A DNA stretch of 64,000 nt from Azospirillum halopraeferens DSM 3675 (GCF_000429625.1 NZ_AUCF01000012.1:62001-126000), one strand, 5' to 3'. Counted from the stretch's first letter, positions 1 to 8,165 are shown. Translations and numbers: made by a program. The notes: generated from the letters alone by a model not told the origin.

Positions 1-1148
1 CCGTTCTTGTTGAGGATCAGCGGCACCAGGTGGCTGCCTACCTCCACCTTCACCTCGTCGACCTTCAGCATCTCCTCCACCGGCTCCTCCGGGGCGGCGG
101 CGGCGGGGCGGCGGCTCTCCTCCAGCTTCGCCAGGGCGGTGAGGCGGGCGCGGCGGCGCGGCATGTACCAGCCCAGCACGCCGAAGGCGGCGGCCACCGC
201 CAGGAAGGGCGGCAGCGGCAGGCCCGGCGTCAGCGCCAGCGCGGCGAGCAGGCCGCCCGCCACCATCAGCGCCTTGGGATGGGCGCCGAGCTGGTCGATC
301 ACCACCTTGTCGGCGGAGCCGGCGTTGCCGCCCTTGGTGACCAGCAGGCCGGCGGCCAGCGACACCACCAGGGCGGGGATCTGCGTCGCCAGCCCGTCGC
401 CGACCGTCAGGGTGGTGTAGGCGGCGGCGGCGCTCTCGAAGCTCATGCCCTGCTGGACGATGCCGATGGCCATGCCGCCCAGCACGTTGATGGCGGTGAT
501 GATCAGCCCCGCCACGGCATCGCCGCGCACGAACTTCGACGCGCCGTCCATGGCGCCGTAGAAGGTGCTCTCGTCCTCCAGCTCCTTGCGGCGGCGGCGC
601 GCCTCCACGTCGTCGATCATGCCCGCCGACAGGTCGGCGTCGATGGCCATCTGCTTGCCGGGGATGGCGTCCAGGGTGAAGCGCGCCCCCACCTCGGCGA
701 TGCGCGTGGCGCCCTTGGTGATCACCACGAAGTTGATGACCACGAGGATGCAGAAGATCACCACGCCGATGACGAAGTTGCCGCCCATGATGAACTGGCT
801 GAAGCCCTGGATCACATGGCCGGCGGCGCCGGTGCCGCCGTGGCCCTCGCTGAGGATCAGCCGGGTGGAGGCGATGTTGAGGGCCAGGCGCAGCATGGTG
901 ACCACCAGCAGCACCGTCGGAAAGGACGAGAAGTCCAGCGGCTTGGCGATCCACAGGGACACCATCAGGATCAGCACGCTGACGGCGATCGACACGGTCA
1001 GCCCGACGTCGAGCAGCCAGGACGGCACCGGCAGGAACAGCACCGCCAGGACCAGCAGGATGCCGATCGCGAACATCACGTCGCGGTTGGCGGTGCCGAT
1101 GTCGCCCAGGATGCCGAAGCGGCTGCGGACGTGTTCGGTGAGCGTCAT
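1..1148 (-). CDS. flhA: FlhA, flagellar type III export gate protein (C-terminus outside window)
   Basis: FlhA is the large inner-membrane gate of the flagellar export apparatus, which docks chaperone-substrate complexes and takes part in energy coupling. The 382 visible residues cover the N-terminal membrane domain: hydrophobic segments start near residue 22, the conserved cytoplasmic loop between membrane segments runs roughly from 150 to 200, and the linker toward the soluble domain begins after about 320. The start is an ATG at 1148. The coding frame is still open at base 1, so the cytoplasmic C-terminal domain lies outside the window. The neighbours upstream (flgB, flgC, fliE, fliQ and a transglycosylase) match the usual alphaproteobacterial order. 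A CtrA-like box at 1207-1221 suggests that it also has its own promoter. Confidence 0.96.
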   Translation of the reverse strand, partial: MTLTEHVRSRFGILGDIGTANRDVMFAIGILLVLAVLFLPVPSWLLDVGLTVSIAVSVLILMVSLWIAKPLDFSSFPTVLLVVTMLRLALNIASTRLILSEGHGGTGAAGHVIQGFSQFIMGGNFVIGVVIFCILVVINFVVITKGATRIAEVGARFTLDAIPGKQMAIDADLSAGMIDDVEARRRRKELEDESTFYGAMDGASKFVRGDAVAGLIITAINVLGGMAIGIVQQGMSFESAAAAYTTLTVGDGLATQIPALVVSLAAGLLVTKGGNAGSADKVVIDQLGAHPKALMVAGGLLAALALTPGLPLPPFLAVAAAFGVLGWYMPRRRARLTALAKLEESRRPAAAAPEEPVEEMLKVDEVKVEVGSHLVPLILNKN

Positions 1149-1206
1149 GGCGTCGCGTCGGCTCCAGGAGGGGGGCTTGCGTCCCGGCACCCTAGACGGG
1201 CGCGGT

Positions 1207-1221
1207 AAAACCCGGATTTAA
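1207..1221. promoter_or_regulatory. CtrA-like box upstream of flhA
   Basis: AAAA-CCCGGAT-TTAA fits TTAA-N7-TTAA, the known alphaproteobacterial CtrA consensus, with two mismatches in one half. It lies 59 bases upstream of the flhA start, in the short gap after the transglycosylase stop codon. It belongs to a set of similarly spaced sites at the heads of the flagellar transcription units. Binding is inferred, not shown. Confidence 0.5.
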
Positions 1222-1230
1222 GCGGTCGCA

Positions 1231-2019
1231 TCAGGGGCGGGCGTCGGGCAGCAGCGGGCGCGCGGGCCCGTCGGCGACCAGCCCGGACAGGAAGGCGAGT
1301 TGCCCCAGCTCCGCCTTCGTCCACACCGGCGCGGCGGTGCGCGGCCCGGCCGCCAGCGTCTCCAGGTAGCCGAGCGCCCCCGCCACCCAGCGCCGGTTGC
1401 CCGTGACGCGCTCCCGGTAGGCGGTGCCCAGCTCGGACCGGGCGGAGTGGTAGCGGGCGATGGCGGTGTCCAGCGAGCCGTGGTCGCGCTGCAGGGCGCC
1501 CAGGAAGGACGCGGCGTAGCGGGCGTTGGCCACGGGGTCGAAGGCGGTGTCCAGGTCGGGAAAGGCGTCCGGGTGCCATTTCAGATTGATCTGGAGGCAG
1601 CCGACGTCGATGGAGCGCACGCCGCGCCGCTGCTCGTCGCGCACGAAGGCGATGGCGTCGGCCCGGCCGGTGAAGTAGCGGGACCGCCCCTCGCTGTTGA
1701 CCGTCCACGGCCAGACGGTGAACAGCCCGCGCTCGGTGCGCCGGCCGGCCTCGGTGAAGCCCATGGCCAGCAGCAGATGGTCGGTGATGCCCGCCGCCCG
1801 CTCGGCGTCCAGGATGGCGGCGATGCATTGCGCTTCCGGCGGCAGCGGGCCGCGGCGGTCGGCGGGGGGCAGCGCGGCGGAGGGGGGCCTGCCCGGCGGT
1901 GCCGGCGGCAGGGCGTAGAGCGCCGGCGTCCAGATGCCGATCTGCGACGCCGACGCGGCGGCGGCGGCCGGCGCCCACAGGGCGAGGAGCGCCGCCGGCA
2001 GGATGCGCAGCCGCCCCAT
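1231..2019 (-). CDS. Lytic transglycosylase (SLT family) of the flagellar cluster
   Basis: This is probably a periplasmic peptidoglycan lytic transglycosylase that opens the cell wall for rod assembly. The 262-residue product starts with a signal peptide (hydrophobic, Ala-rich, residues 5-22). The SLT fold is recognisable from the catalytic Glu90 in a FTEAG context, the glycine-rich IDVGCLQIN motif at about 137-145, and the AIARYHS motif near 187-193, which corresponds to the A-x-x-Y-N-x-G motif of the family. It sits 4 bases downstream of fliQ and ahead of flhA. Many alphaproteobacteria keep a dedicated transglycosylase in their flagellar operons because their FlgJ lacks one. The residues after about 215 have no obvious catalytic role. 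Confidence 0.85.
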   Translation of the reverse strand: MGRLRILPAALLALWAPAAAAASASQIGIWTPALYALPPAPPGRPPSAALPPADRRGPLPPEAQCIAAILDAERAAGITDHLLLAMGFTEAGRRTERGLFTVWPWTVNSEGRSRYFTGRADAIAFVRDEQRRGVRSIDVGCLQINLKWHPDAFPDLDTAFDPVANARYAASFLGALQRDHGSLDTAIARYHSARSELGTAYRERVTGNRRWVAGALGYLETLAAGPRTAAPVWTKAELGQLAFLSGLVADGPARPLLPDARP

Positions 2020-2023
2020 GGCC

Positions 2024-2290
2024 CTATTGAACCGAGACGATCAGGTCGCTCAGCCGCTCCGAATAGGTGGCCAGCGCGCCGTACATGAAGGGCAGCGCCA
2101 GCACCGTGGCGACCAGGATGGCGACGATCTTGGGCACGAAGGTCAGCGTCATCTCCTGCACCTGGGTCAGCGCCTGGATCAGCGAGATCGCCACGCCCAC
2201 GGTCACCGCGACGATCAGCGGCGGTGCGGCGATGTACAGGGCGGTCCAGATGCCGCTGCGCACCACTTCCAGCACGTCGGCCTCGTTCAT
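2024..2290 (-). CDS. fliQ: FliQ, flagellar export apparatus membrane protein
   Basis: FliQ is a small membrane component of the FliPQR export gate. The 88-residue product has the usual length and two hydrophobic helices (about residues 15-37 and 50-72) separated by the conserved LTQVQEMTLTF loop. The start was set at the ATG at 2290, which has a good GAGGAAGG ribosome-binding site. An upstream in-frame ATG at 2329 would add 13 residues that look like untranslated leader. It follows fliE after an unusually long gap of 152 bases that holds three hairpins, and it is followed closely by the transglycosylase gene. Confidence 0.95.
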   Translation of the reverse strand: MNEADVLEVVRSGIWTALYIAAPPLIVAVTVGVAISLIQALTQVQEMTLTFVPKIVAILVATVLALPFMYGALATYSERLSDLIVSVQ

Positions 2291-2326
2291 GGCCTTCCTC
2301 TTCGCAAGCGGCGGTCCCGGGCGTAT

Positions 2327-2441
2327 CATACCGTCGGCATCGGACTGATGCCGACGGTATGCCCCTCTCGATCAATGCCACGGCATTGATCTGCCGGGCT
2401 TGACGGCCGGAAAAGAATGAAAGGGATCATTTTCCGGCCGT
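2327..2441. other. Three consecutive perfect hairpins between fliE and fliQ
   Basis: The gap between fliE and fliQ holds three perfect inverted repeats of unrelated sequence. The first has a 14-base stem and 7-base loop (2327-2340 with 2348-2361, CATACCGTCGGCAT). The second has a 10-base stem and 2-base loop (2370-2379 with 2382-2391, GATCAATGCC). The third has a 12-base stem and 15-base loop (2403-2414 with 2430-2441, ACGGCCGGAAAA), and starts two bases after the fliE stop codon. None is followed by a T-run on either strand, so they are not standard intrinsic terminators. They may act in mRNA processing or stability, as attenuators, or as protein-binding palindromes. Confidence 0.8.
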
Positions 2442-2442
2442 A

Positions 2443-2793
2443 TCACACGCCCATGCGCATGATTTCCTGGTACGCCTGGACCATCTTGTCGCGGATGGCG
2501 ACCACCGACTGGACGGTCATCTCCGCCGCCAGGACGGCGCGCACCACCTCCTGGGCGCTGGCCTTGCCGGCCACCGCGGACATGGACACCCGCTCGCTCT
2601 CCTTCAGCGTCTCCACGGCGTCGGCGATCTGCCGGTCGAGGAAGGTGCCAAAGTCGGAGGCCGCCGCCGCCTCGGGTCCGGCGGCCGGCGCGGCGCTCCC
2701 GACGGCCGAAACCGCCGGCGTCGGCATGGCGAGCGCGCCGCCCCGGTTGGCGGCGTACGCGGCGGCGACGCGGGCGATGGGCATTTCGATCAT
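2443..2793 (-). CDS. fliE: FliE, hook-basal body MS-ring/rod junction protein
   Basis: FliE joins the MS ring to the proximal rod and is among the earliest exported flagellar proteins. The 116-residue product shows the family pattern: a variable Ala/Pro-rich N-terminus, then conserved helices from about residue 48 (FGTFLDRQIADAV) to the end, with the family's V-x-A-V-x-x-A-E-M-T-x-Q-x-V-x-A-I-R-D-K signature near 85-105 and the closing AYQEIMRMGV. It lies 17 bases downstream of flgC on the same strand. Downstream comes the gap with three hairpins before fliQ, which could lower or time fliQ expression relative to the rod genes. Confidence 0.93.
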   Translation of the reverse strand: MIEMPIARVAAAYAANRGGALAMPTPAVSAVGSAAPAAGPEAAAASDFGTFLDRQIADAVETLKESERVSMSAVAGKASAQEVVRAVLAAEMTVQSVVAIRDKMVQAYQEIMRMGV

Positions 2794-2810
2794 GGTGGGG
2801 GCTCCCGCTC

Positions 2811-3227
2811 CTAGCTGCGCAACAGGTCGACGACGCGGCTCATCATGGCGCGCGACTGCTCGATGACGTTCATGCCCGCCTCGAAGGCGCGACCGGCCTC
2901 GCGCATGTCCATCATCTCGATCAGCGTCTGGACGTTGGGACGCTTGACGTAGCCCTCATCGTTGGCCGCGGGGTGCGAGGGGTCGTAGACCAGCCTGAAG
3001 TCGCTGCGATCGCGGCCGATCTGCTTCACCCGCACCACCTCGACGCCCAGCGACCGGTCGAGGACGCTGTCGAAGGTCACGGTCTTGCGCCGGTAGGGAT
3101 CGCCGTCGCGGGTGGCCGCCGTGGAATCGGCGTTGGCGATGTTCTCCGCCACCACGCGCAGCCGCGTCGCCTGGGCCTGCAAGCCCATGCCGGCGATCTT
3201 CAGGGTGCTGTTCAGGGCATCGTTCAT
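2811..3227 (-). CDS. flgC: FlgC, proximal rod protein
   Basis: FlgC is one of the proximal rod proteins of the flagellar axle. The 138-residue product has the N-terminal rod-family motif (LRVVAENIANADS at about 24-36) and the C-terminal FlgC pattern VKRPNVQTLIEMMDMREA followed by an axial helix ending near VVDLLRS. The ATG at 3227 was chosen because GGAGGGAA lies 8 bases upstream. The longer frame from 3260 would overlap the end of flgB. It is 14 bases downstream of flgB and upstream of fliE, the standard rod gene order. Confidence 0.95.
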   Translation of the reverse strand: MNDALNSTLKIAGMGLQAQATRLRVVAENIANADSTAATRDGDPYRRKTVTFDSVLDRSLGVEVVRVKQIGRDRSDFRLVYDPSHPAANDEGYVKRPNVQTLIEMMDMREAGRAFEAGMNVIEQSRAMMSRVVDLLRS

Positions 3228-3241
3228 GGGGTCTTCCCTCC

Positions 3242-3637
3242 TCAGCCGCCGGCCCGCCACGCCATGCGCAGCATTTGCAGATTGCGGTGGAACAGGCCGG
3301 TGGTCAGCGCGAAGGCGTCGCGGGTCTCGCTGCCCTTGGCCATTTCCTGCTCCAGCGACACGGCGTTGCCCGACGGGGTGGTCTCCCGGGGCTCGAAGGA
3401 GCGGTCTTCACGGAACGGCCCCGTCGTCCCGGCGGCGGCCAGATGCATGGGCGCCGTCCGCACGGGCACGACCGGCTGCATGCCGCCCAAAATCGTCTCG
3501 AAAGATTTGAGATCGCGCGCCTTGTATTGTGGAGTGTTGGCGTTCACCACATTCTCGGCGATCAGTTTTTGCCGCTCCGCCAGATAGTCGAGACGAAGTC
3601 CCGCCAATCGGAAAACGGCGATTTGGCTAAAATCCAT
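3242..3637 (-). CDS. flgB: FlgB, proximal rod protein
   Basis: FlgB is a proximal rod protein assembled on FliE at the base of the flagellum. The 131-residue product has the rod-family N-terminal motif LIAENVVNANTPQYKARD at about 25-42, containing the N-A-N-T-P-x-Y-K-A-R-D signature, and a C-terminal axial helix around 105-128. It is the first gene of a leftward operon flgB-flgC-fliE-fliQ-transglycosylase that runs on toward flhA. The ATG at 3637 has AGAGGTC upstream. The intergenic region to divergent fliI contains the CtrA-like box at 3685-3699, 48 bases from this start. Confidence 0.94.
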   Translation of the reverse strand: MDFSQIAVFRLAGLRLDYLAERQKLIAENVVNANTPQYKARDLKSFETILGGMQPVVPVRTAPMHLAAAGTTGPFREDRSFEPRETTPSGNAVSLEQEMAKGSETRDAFALTTGLFHRNLQMLRMAWRAGG

Positions 3638-3684
3638 GACGACCTCTGCATGCGACGATAGAGGCGACCATGAACCGCGCCGTT

Positions 3685-3699
3685 TAAAACCGGATTTAA
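3685..3699. promoter_or_regulatory. CtrA-like box in the flgB / fliI divergent promoter
   Basis: TAAA-ACCGGAT-TTAA matches the TTAA-N7-TTAA CtrA consensus except in one half-site. It lies nearly midway between the divergent starts of flgB (48 bases) and fliI (49 bases), so one site could serve both operons. Its core closely resembles the flhA site at 1207-1221. Confidence 0.55.
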
Positions 3700-3747
3700 A
3701 TCGGGCCGCCTAGGATGCGCCAGGAAACGGTGAGGGAGAAACCGCGC

Positions 3748-5100
3748 ATGCAGGCCCTGGAAGCGTTGACCGCGGCCATCGAACGCCTGCCGACGGTGAC
3801 GTGGCGCGGCCGCATCCGCGCCGCCACGGGCATGACGCTGGAGGTGGACGGCCTGCAACGGGTGCTGTCGGTCGGCGACAAGTGCCACGCCGAGACCGTG
3901 CACGGCCGCCGCGTCCTGTGCGAGGCGGTGGGCTTCCGCCATGGCCGGACGCTGCTGATGGCCTTCGATTCCCTGGACGGTGTGGCCGAGGGCTGCACCG
4001 TGGTCACCGACGACACCGCCAACACCCTGCGCCCCGGCCCCGGCTGGCTGGGCCGCGTGGTCGACGCGCTGGGCCACCCGGTGGACGGCAAGGGGCCGCT
4101 GCGCAACGGCGAGCACGCCCGCCCCCTGCGCCGGCCGCCGCCGCCGGCCTGCGCGCGCCGGCGCATGGGCCCGCGCATCGACACCGGCATCCGCGTCGTC
4201 GACGCCTTCGTGCCCCTGTGCCGCGGCCAGCGACTGGGGGTGTTCGCGGCGTCGGGGGTCGGCAAGTCGACGCTGCTGTCCATGTTCGCGCGCAACGCCG
4301 AGGCCGACGTCATCGTCATCGGGCTGATCGGCGAGCGCGGCCGCGAGGTGCGGGAGTTCATCCAGGACGATCTGGGGCCGGAGGGGCTGGCCCGGTCCGT
4401 CGTCGTGGTCGCCACCTCCGACGAGCCGCCGCTGATGCGCCGACAGGCGGCGCTGCTGTGCATGACCGTGGCGGAGGAGTTGCGCGACCGCGGGCTGCAC
4501 GTGCTGTGCCTCATGGACAGCGTCACCCGTTTCGCCATGGCCCAGCGGGAAATCGGCCTGGCCGCCGGCGAGCCGCCGACCGGCAAGAGCTATCCTCCCA
4601 GCGTCTTTGCCGAACTGCCGCGGCTGCTGGAACGGGCCGGGCCCGGACCCGACACGGACGGCCCCCGCCCGCCGGGCGACATCACCGCCATCTTCACCGT
4701 GCTGGTCGACGGCGACGACCACGACGAGCCCATCGCCGACGCGGTGCGCGGCATCCTCGACGGTCACCTGGTGCTGGACCGGCGCATCGCCGGCCAGGGG
4801 CGCTATCCCGCGGTGGACGTGCTGCGCAGCGTGTCGCGCGCCCTGCCCGGCTGCCACAGCCCCGCCGAGAACGACATCGCCGGCCGCGCGCGGGCGTCCA
4901 TGGCCACCTACGACAACATGCGCGAGATGATCCGCCTCGGCGCCTACCGGCGGGGCAGCGACCCCGAGGTGGACGCCGCCATGGCCGTCCACCCGCGCCT
5001 GGAAGCGTTCCTGCGCCAGGGCAAGGACGACCGCCTGCCCGCCGCCGCCACCTTCGCCCAGCTCCACACCCTGCTGTCCGTTCCGGGAGACCGGCCATGA
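3748..5100 (+). CDS. fliI: FliI, flagellum-specific export ATPase
   Basis: FliI is the soluble hexameric ATPase of flagellar type III export and resembles the F1 beta subunit. The 450-residue product carries a Walker A motif (ASGVGKST, Lys near residue 173), the following GLIGERGREVREF motif, a Walker B region (VLCLMDSVTRFAMAQREI) and the conserved PPSVFAELPRLLERAG segment. The ATG at 3748 is preferred because GAGGGAG lies 8 bases before it. An in-frame ATG at 3715 would add 11 residues. The stop overlaps the start of the next gene by four bases (ATGA), so translation is probably coupled. No recognisable fliJ follows. Confidence 0.96.
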   Translation: MQALEALTAAIERLPTVTWRGRIRAATGMTLEVDGLQRVLSVGDKCHAETVHGRRVLCEAVGFRHGRTLLMAFDSLDGVAEGCTVVTDDTANTLRPGPGWLGRVVDALGHPVDGKGPLRNGEHARPLRRPPPPACARRRMGPRIDTGIRVVDAFVPLCRGQRLGVFAASGVGKSTLLSMFARNAEADVIVIGLIGERGREVREFIQDDLGPEGLARSVVVVATSDEPPLMRRQAALLCMTVAEELRDRGLHVLCLMDSVTRFAMAQREIGLAAGEPPTGKSYPPSVFAELPRLLERAGPGPDTDGPRPPGDITAIFTVLVDGDDHDEPIADAVRGILDGHLVLDRRIAGQGRYPAVDVLRSVSRALPGCHSPAENDIAGRARASMATYDNMREMIRLGAYRRGSDPEVDAAMAVHPRLEAFLRQGKDDRLPAAATFAQLHTLLSVPGDRP

Positions 5101-5684
5101 GCGTCAACACCACCCTCGCCGCCCGCGCCCTGTCCCCCGCCGGGACCACCGGAGGCCGTTCGTCCGACACCGCCGCCGGAGGCTCGGCTGCGGGCACCGG
5201 CCCGGCCCTCGGTTTCGAGGACCTGATCGACACCATCAACCCGTTGCAGCAGCTTCCCGTCGTCTCCGCCGTCTATCGCGAGGCCACGGGGGACACGATT
5301 TCCATCCCGGCGCGGCTGGCCGGCGGCTTCCTCTTCGGCGGCCCGACGGGGCTGGCCGGCGCCGCCGCCATGGTGCTGTTCGAGGCGATCACCGGCGACA
5401 GCGTGCTCGGCCACCTCAAGGCGCTGGGCGACGCCGCAACCGACGAACCGGCCGGCCCGGCGGCGGCGCCCCTGCCCTGGCTGGCTGCCCCCGGCCGGGA
5501 GCCGCCCCCCGCCCCCGCCGCGGCATCGGGCGACAGCGTGGCCGAGGCGCTGAAACGGCGCGAAGCCCCCGCGGCTCCGACCGCCGCCGCACCGCTGCCC
5601 GACGCATTGCCGCCGCACCTGCTGGCCCGGCTCTACGCCCTTCAGGCGACGGACGCCCGCGGCGCTGACGCGGTCCGGCTGTAG
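5097..5684 (+). CDS. Uncharacterised protein co-translated with fliI
   Basis: The function is unknown. The 195-residue product overlaps the fliI stop by four bases and is probably made with it. It has a disordered Ser/Thr/Gly-rich N-terminus, then a conserved-looking core at about 40-105. That core contains NPLQQLPVVSAVYREATGD, a glycine-rich LAGGFLFGGPTG stretch and a hydrophobic LAGAAAMVLFEAITGD segment. The rest is Pro/Ala-rich, ending in a predicted helix (LPPHLLARLYALQAT). I recall the NPLQ-x-x-PVVS core from unannotated proteins in other alphaproteobacterial flagellar clusters, without an assigned function. It stands where fliJ often stands but does not look like a FliJ coiled coil. It is followed by a 222-base gap before a convergent gene. 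Confidence 0.75.
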   Translation: MSVNTTLAARALSPAGTTGGRSSDTAAGGSAAGTGPALGFEDLIDTINPLQQLPVVSAVYREATGDTISIPARLAGGFLFGGPTGLAGAAAMVLFEAITGDSVLGHLKALGDAATDEPAGPAAAPLPWLAAPGREPPPAPAAASGDSVAEALKRREAPAAPTAAAPLPDALPPHLLARLYALQATDARGADAVRL

Positions 5685-5906
5685 GGGCCGTCCCTCCGGC
5701 TTGTGGAACGCCCGCGCCCAAGGCGACCTATCCCCTGAAGCTGCCCGCGCCCGCCAAGGGCGCCGTCGAGACGGCGGCGCGCTACACTGAAGACGCGTGC
5801 CGCCGGTGCCGCCGGTGAGGGGCTGCGCTCCTTCCCGGGCAGGGTTCCGGATGTGGCGCCGGTACCCGGCGATGATGAGAAGCCGTGATCGCCCCTCCAC
5901 TCCCCG

Positions 5907-6995
5907 TCACCACAGGGCGGCGCGGGACGATCGCTCGATGGCACGGATCTGCGACAGGCCGGGCAGGATCTCGGAGCGGATGAACTCCATCCGGCGGACC
6001 GGGCCGCCGCCGCGCGCGAAGCGCGCCTTCCACAGGTCCATCTTGACCGCCAGACCGCACAGCACGCCGCCGATGGTCAGGTGGTGGTTGAGGATCAGGG
6101 TGCGGATGGTGTGGAAGCTCTCGGCGTTGATGTTGGTCCAGAAGGCTCGGGAGCGGAGGTCGAAGCTCTCGAAGCGGCCGGTGATGGAGGTGGTGATCTC
6201 CGTCAGGTCGCGCACGATGTCGTCGAGCATGCGCCGGCGCCGGGAGTCGCGGCGCACTTCGCTGCTGTCCTGCAATTCGCGGGTCCAGGTCAGGAACGCC
6301 TCGACGTCGGGAACGATCTCGTCGAGGCACTGCCGGAAATAGGCCAGCGACATGAAGACGTCGGCGTAGTCCTCCAGAAAACGGGGGATGGCGCTCACGG
6401 GGATGTCCAGCCGGTCGGCGATCAGTTGCAGACGGCGGCGCGCCTCCGCCACGTCGGGGTTGCTGAACATGCGCAGCAGCCCGTCCATGCCGGTCACCTC
6501 GGCGTCGCCGGTGCCGTAGACGTACTCGATCAGGGGCCGCGTGAAGACCCGCATGTAGCCCGTCAGCCGCGCCCGCTTGGCGTCCGACAGGCGCAGGCTG
6601 CGCGCTTCGTCCACGTCAATCTTCAGGCGCCGCAACTCCAGGCGCAGGCTGTAGATGTCGAAGCTGGCGGCCGCCGCGATCTGCCGGATCATGTGCAGAT
6701 CGCGGGCGACGGCGTCGGCGTCCAGCCCGAAGCACAGGGGGATCTGGTCGATGGTGATCTGGCCGCTGCCGGTCTGGGCGTCGTTGAAGACCTCGGCGAC
6801 CGTTTCCAGGCGCACGTTCTTGATCAGCCGCGCCCGCCGCAGCCCGGGGTGGCCGAGGGGAAGGATGGACAGGGGCAGGATGTGCAGCGCGTCGCGCCCG
6901 TCGTCATCCCGGTGCAGCCTCCGGCGGCCGGCGCCGGAGGCCGGCGGACCGCCCCGACCGGATGCCGGCGGGGACGCTGCCGCATCGGGGTGCAC
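5907..6995 (-). CDS. Uncharacterised helical cytoplasmic protein
   Basis: I do not recognise this protein. It has 362 residues with a GTG start at 6995 and a GAGGCGG ribosome-binding site, 9 bases after the DUF1217 gene, so it closes the flaF-flbT leftward run. There is no signal peptide or clear transmembrane segment. After a variable, Gly/Pro-rich first 55 residues, the sequence is mostly amphipathic helix with many Arg/Asp/Glu residues. Recognisable local patterns are DQIPLCFGLD near 85 and a hydrophobic stretch HHLTIGGVLCGLAVKMDLW near 305-325. Position suggests a role in flagellar regulation or assembly, which is inference only. The N-terminus is uncertain. Confidence 0.7.
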   Translation of the reverse strand: MHPDAAASPPASGRGGPPASGAGRRRLHRDDDGRDALHILPLSILPLGHPGLRRARLIKNVRLETVAEVFNDAQTGSGQITIDQIPLCFGLDADAVARDLHMIRQIAAAASFDIYSLRLELRRLKIDVDEARSLRLSDAKRARLTGYMRVFTRPLIEYVYGTGDAEVTGMDGLLRMFSNPDVAEARRRLQLIADRLDIPVSAIPRFLEDYADVFMSLAYFRQCLDEIVPDVEAFLTWTRELQDSSEVRRDSRRRRMLDDIVRDLTEITTSITGRFESFDLRSRAFWTNINAESFHTIRTLILNHHLTIGGVLCGLAVKMDLWKARFARGGGPVRRMEFIRSEILPGLSQIRAIERSSRAALW

Positions 6996-7004
6996 GCCAC
7001 CGCC

Positions 7005-7796
7005 TCAGAAGCGCGGGAATTTCAGCAGCGTCAGGGTGACGGACGGGTCGATCGCAACGATCGACGGCCGGCTGCCGCGACGCAGCCCGATCATCGGCGC
7101 CACCGCGGCGGTATCGGACGCGGCACCGTTGCGGGCGTCGTGCATGGCGCCGAACCGGTCGAGCAGCGCGCGTACCTTGTCGGGGTTGCGGAAGTCGGCG
7201 ATGTCGAGGCGCCGGGAGAAGATCTCCTTCTGCCGGTCGACGTCAAGAAGGGCGGTCTGTTTCGGCAGGTCGAGAATGGTGAGCACCACCTCCCGCAGCG
7301 CCGGATCGGCCATCACCTGGTACCAGTTGGTGATGGCGGGTGCCCGGCGCTTGAAGTAGAGACCGAGGCGCACGGCCGGGTTGGTGTCCTCGGATTCCAC
7401 CTCCAGCCGCACGCTGACGTACCGGTCGACGATCGCCTGGACGATCTTCGGTTCCTTCAGGTTGGCGCCACCGGATTCGGCGAAGCCCAGCACCGTCGCC
7501 AGTTCCTTGAACTTGACGTCGTTCATGCGGTTGGCGGTGGACGCCTTGTCGGTCACACCTTCCGTCAGGACCCTGCGGATCAGGCCCTTGGCGTAGATCT
7601 GGCTGCCGAGATCGAAGGCTTCCATGACGAAGCGGTAGAGCTTGTCGTCCTTCAGGAAGGCGTCCACCGACGTGATCGTGCCGATGCGCTCCCGGAAATC
7701 GGCGATGGCCCGCTGTTCGGCCGGCCGCCGGCGGATCATCTGGTCGTAGCGGTCGTGGTTGGCGGTCATCCGCCGCAGGTCGAGGACGGTGCTCAT
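7005..7796 (-). CDS. DUF1217 family flagellar-cluster protein
   Basis: The 263-residue product matches the DUF1217 family as I know it, found in alphaproteobacterial flagellar loci without an established function. The supporting features are an N-terminal region with a helix, the segment ITSVDAFLKDDKLYRFVMEAFDL (about 40-62), repeated K-G-L-I-x-R-V-L-type patterns, a second unit beginning VQAIVDRYVSVRLE, and a terminal LDPSVTLTLL-like segment that resembles the repeat ends. There is no signal peptide. Its ATG at 7796 overlaps the stop of the FlaG-like gene by four bases, indicating translational coupling within the flaF-flbT run. Confidence 0.72.
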   Translation of the reverse strand: MSTVLDLRRMTANHDRYDQMIRRRPAEQRAIADFRERIGTITSVDAFLKDDKLYRFVMEAFDLGSQIYAKGLIRRVLTEGVTDKASTANRMNDVKFKELATVLGFAESGGANLKEPKIVQAIVDRYVSVRLEVESEDTNPAVRLGLYFKRRAPAITNWYQVMADPALREVVLTILDLPKQTALLDVDRQKEIFSRRLDIADFRNPDKVRALLDRFGAMHDARNGAASDTAAVAPMIGLRRGSRPSIVAIDPSVTLTLLKFPRF

Positions 7797-8161
7797 GCCT
7801 CGATCTCCCCCGACGACGCGGCATCCGACGGGGCGTCCGCCGCTGCGGCGTCCTCCGGCTCGGCGTAGCCGGCGGGGATGCGCATGATGACGGCGCCGGT
7901 CTCGGTGTCCAGCACCTCGGTGTGGAGGCGGCCGGTGGCCCCGTCCAGGCTGACCCGGTAGGGCTGGATCGCCTTGCGGGGCGCGATCTCCGCGGGGTCC
8001 GTCTTCTCCGCGGGCTCGACCACCTCGACGGGGTTGGTCGTCTCCGCCTGCGCGGCGCGCAGCCGCTCCGCCTGGCGCAGCCGCGCTTCGGCGACGGCTT
8101 CGGCACCGGTAGGCGCGCGGTCGACGCCGGGCCCGGACACGCTGTTCACGGGGGTGGGCAT
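7793..8161 (-). CDS. FlaG-like small flagellar protein
   Basis: The 122-residue product has an acidic, Ala-rich low-complexity N-terminal half and tail. Between them lies a compact core (about residues 66-97) with the FlaG-type pattern of a beta strand, VDEATG-like turn, second strand and the ending ETGAVIMRIP. FlaG proteins influence filament length, but the match rests only on this core and the location. It is 4 bases from flbT, and its stop overlaps the DUF1217 start. An alternative reading is an unrelated small cytoplasmic protein. Confidence 0.6.
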   Translation of the reverse strand: MPTPVNSVSGPGVDRAPTGAEAVAEARLRQAERLRAAQAETTNPVEVVEPAEKTDPAEIAPRKAIQPYRVSLDGATGRLHTEVLDTETGAVIMRIPAGYAEPEDAAAADAPSDAASSGEIEA

Positions 8162-8165
8162 GGCA

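Noticed and set aside
3562-5067. A 501-codon minus-strand frame opposite fliI
   Set aside because: The product is Gln/His/Arg/Ala-rich without motifs, and fliI on the other strand has all ATPase motifs.
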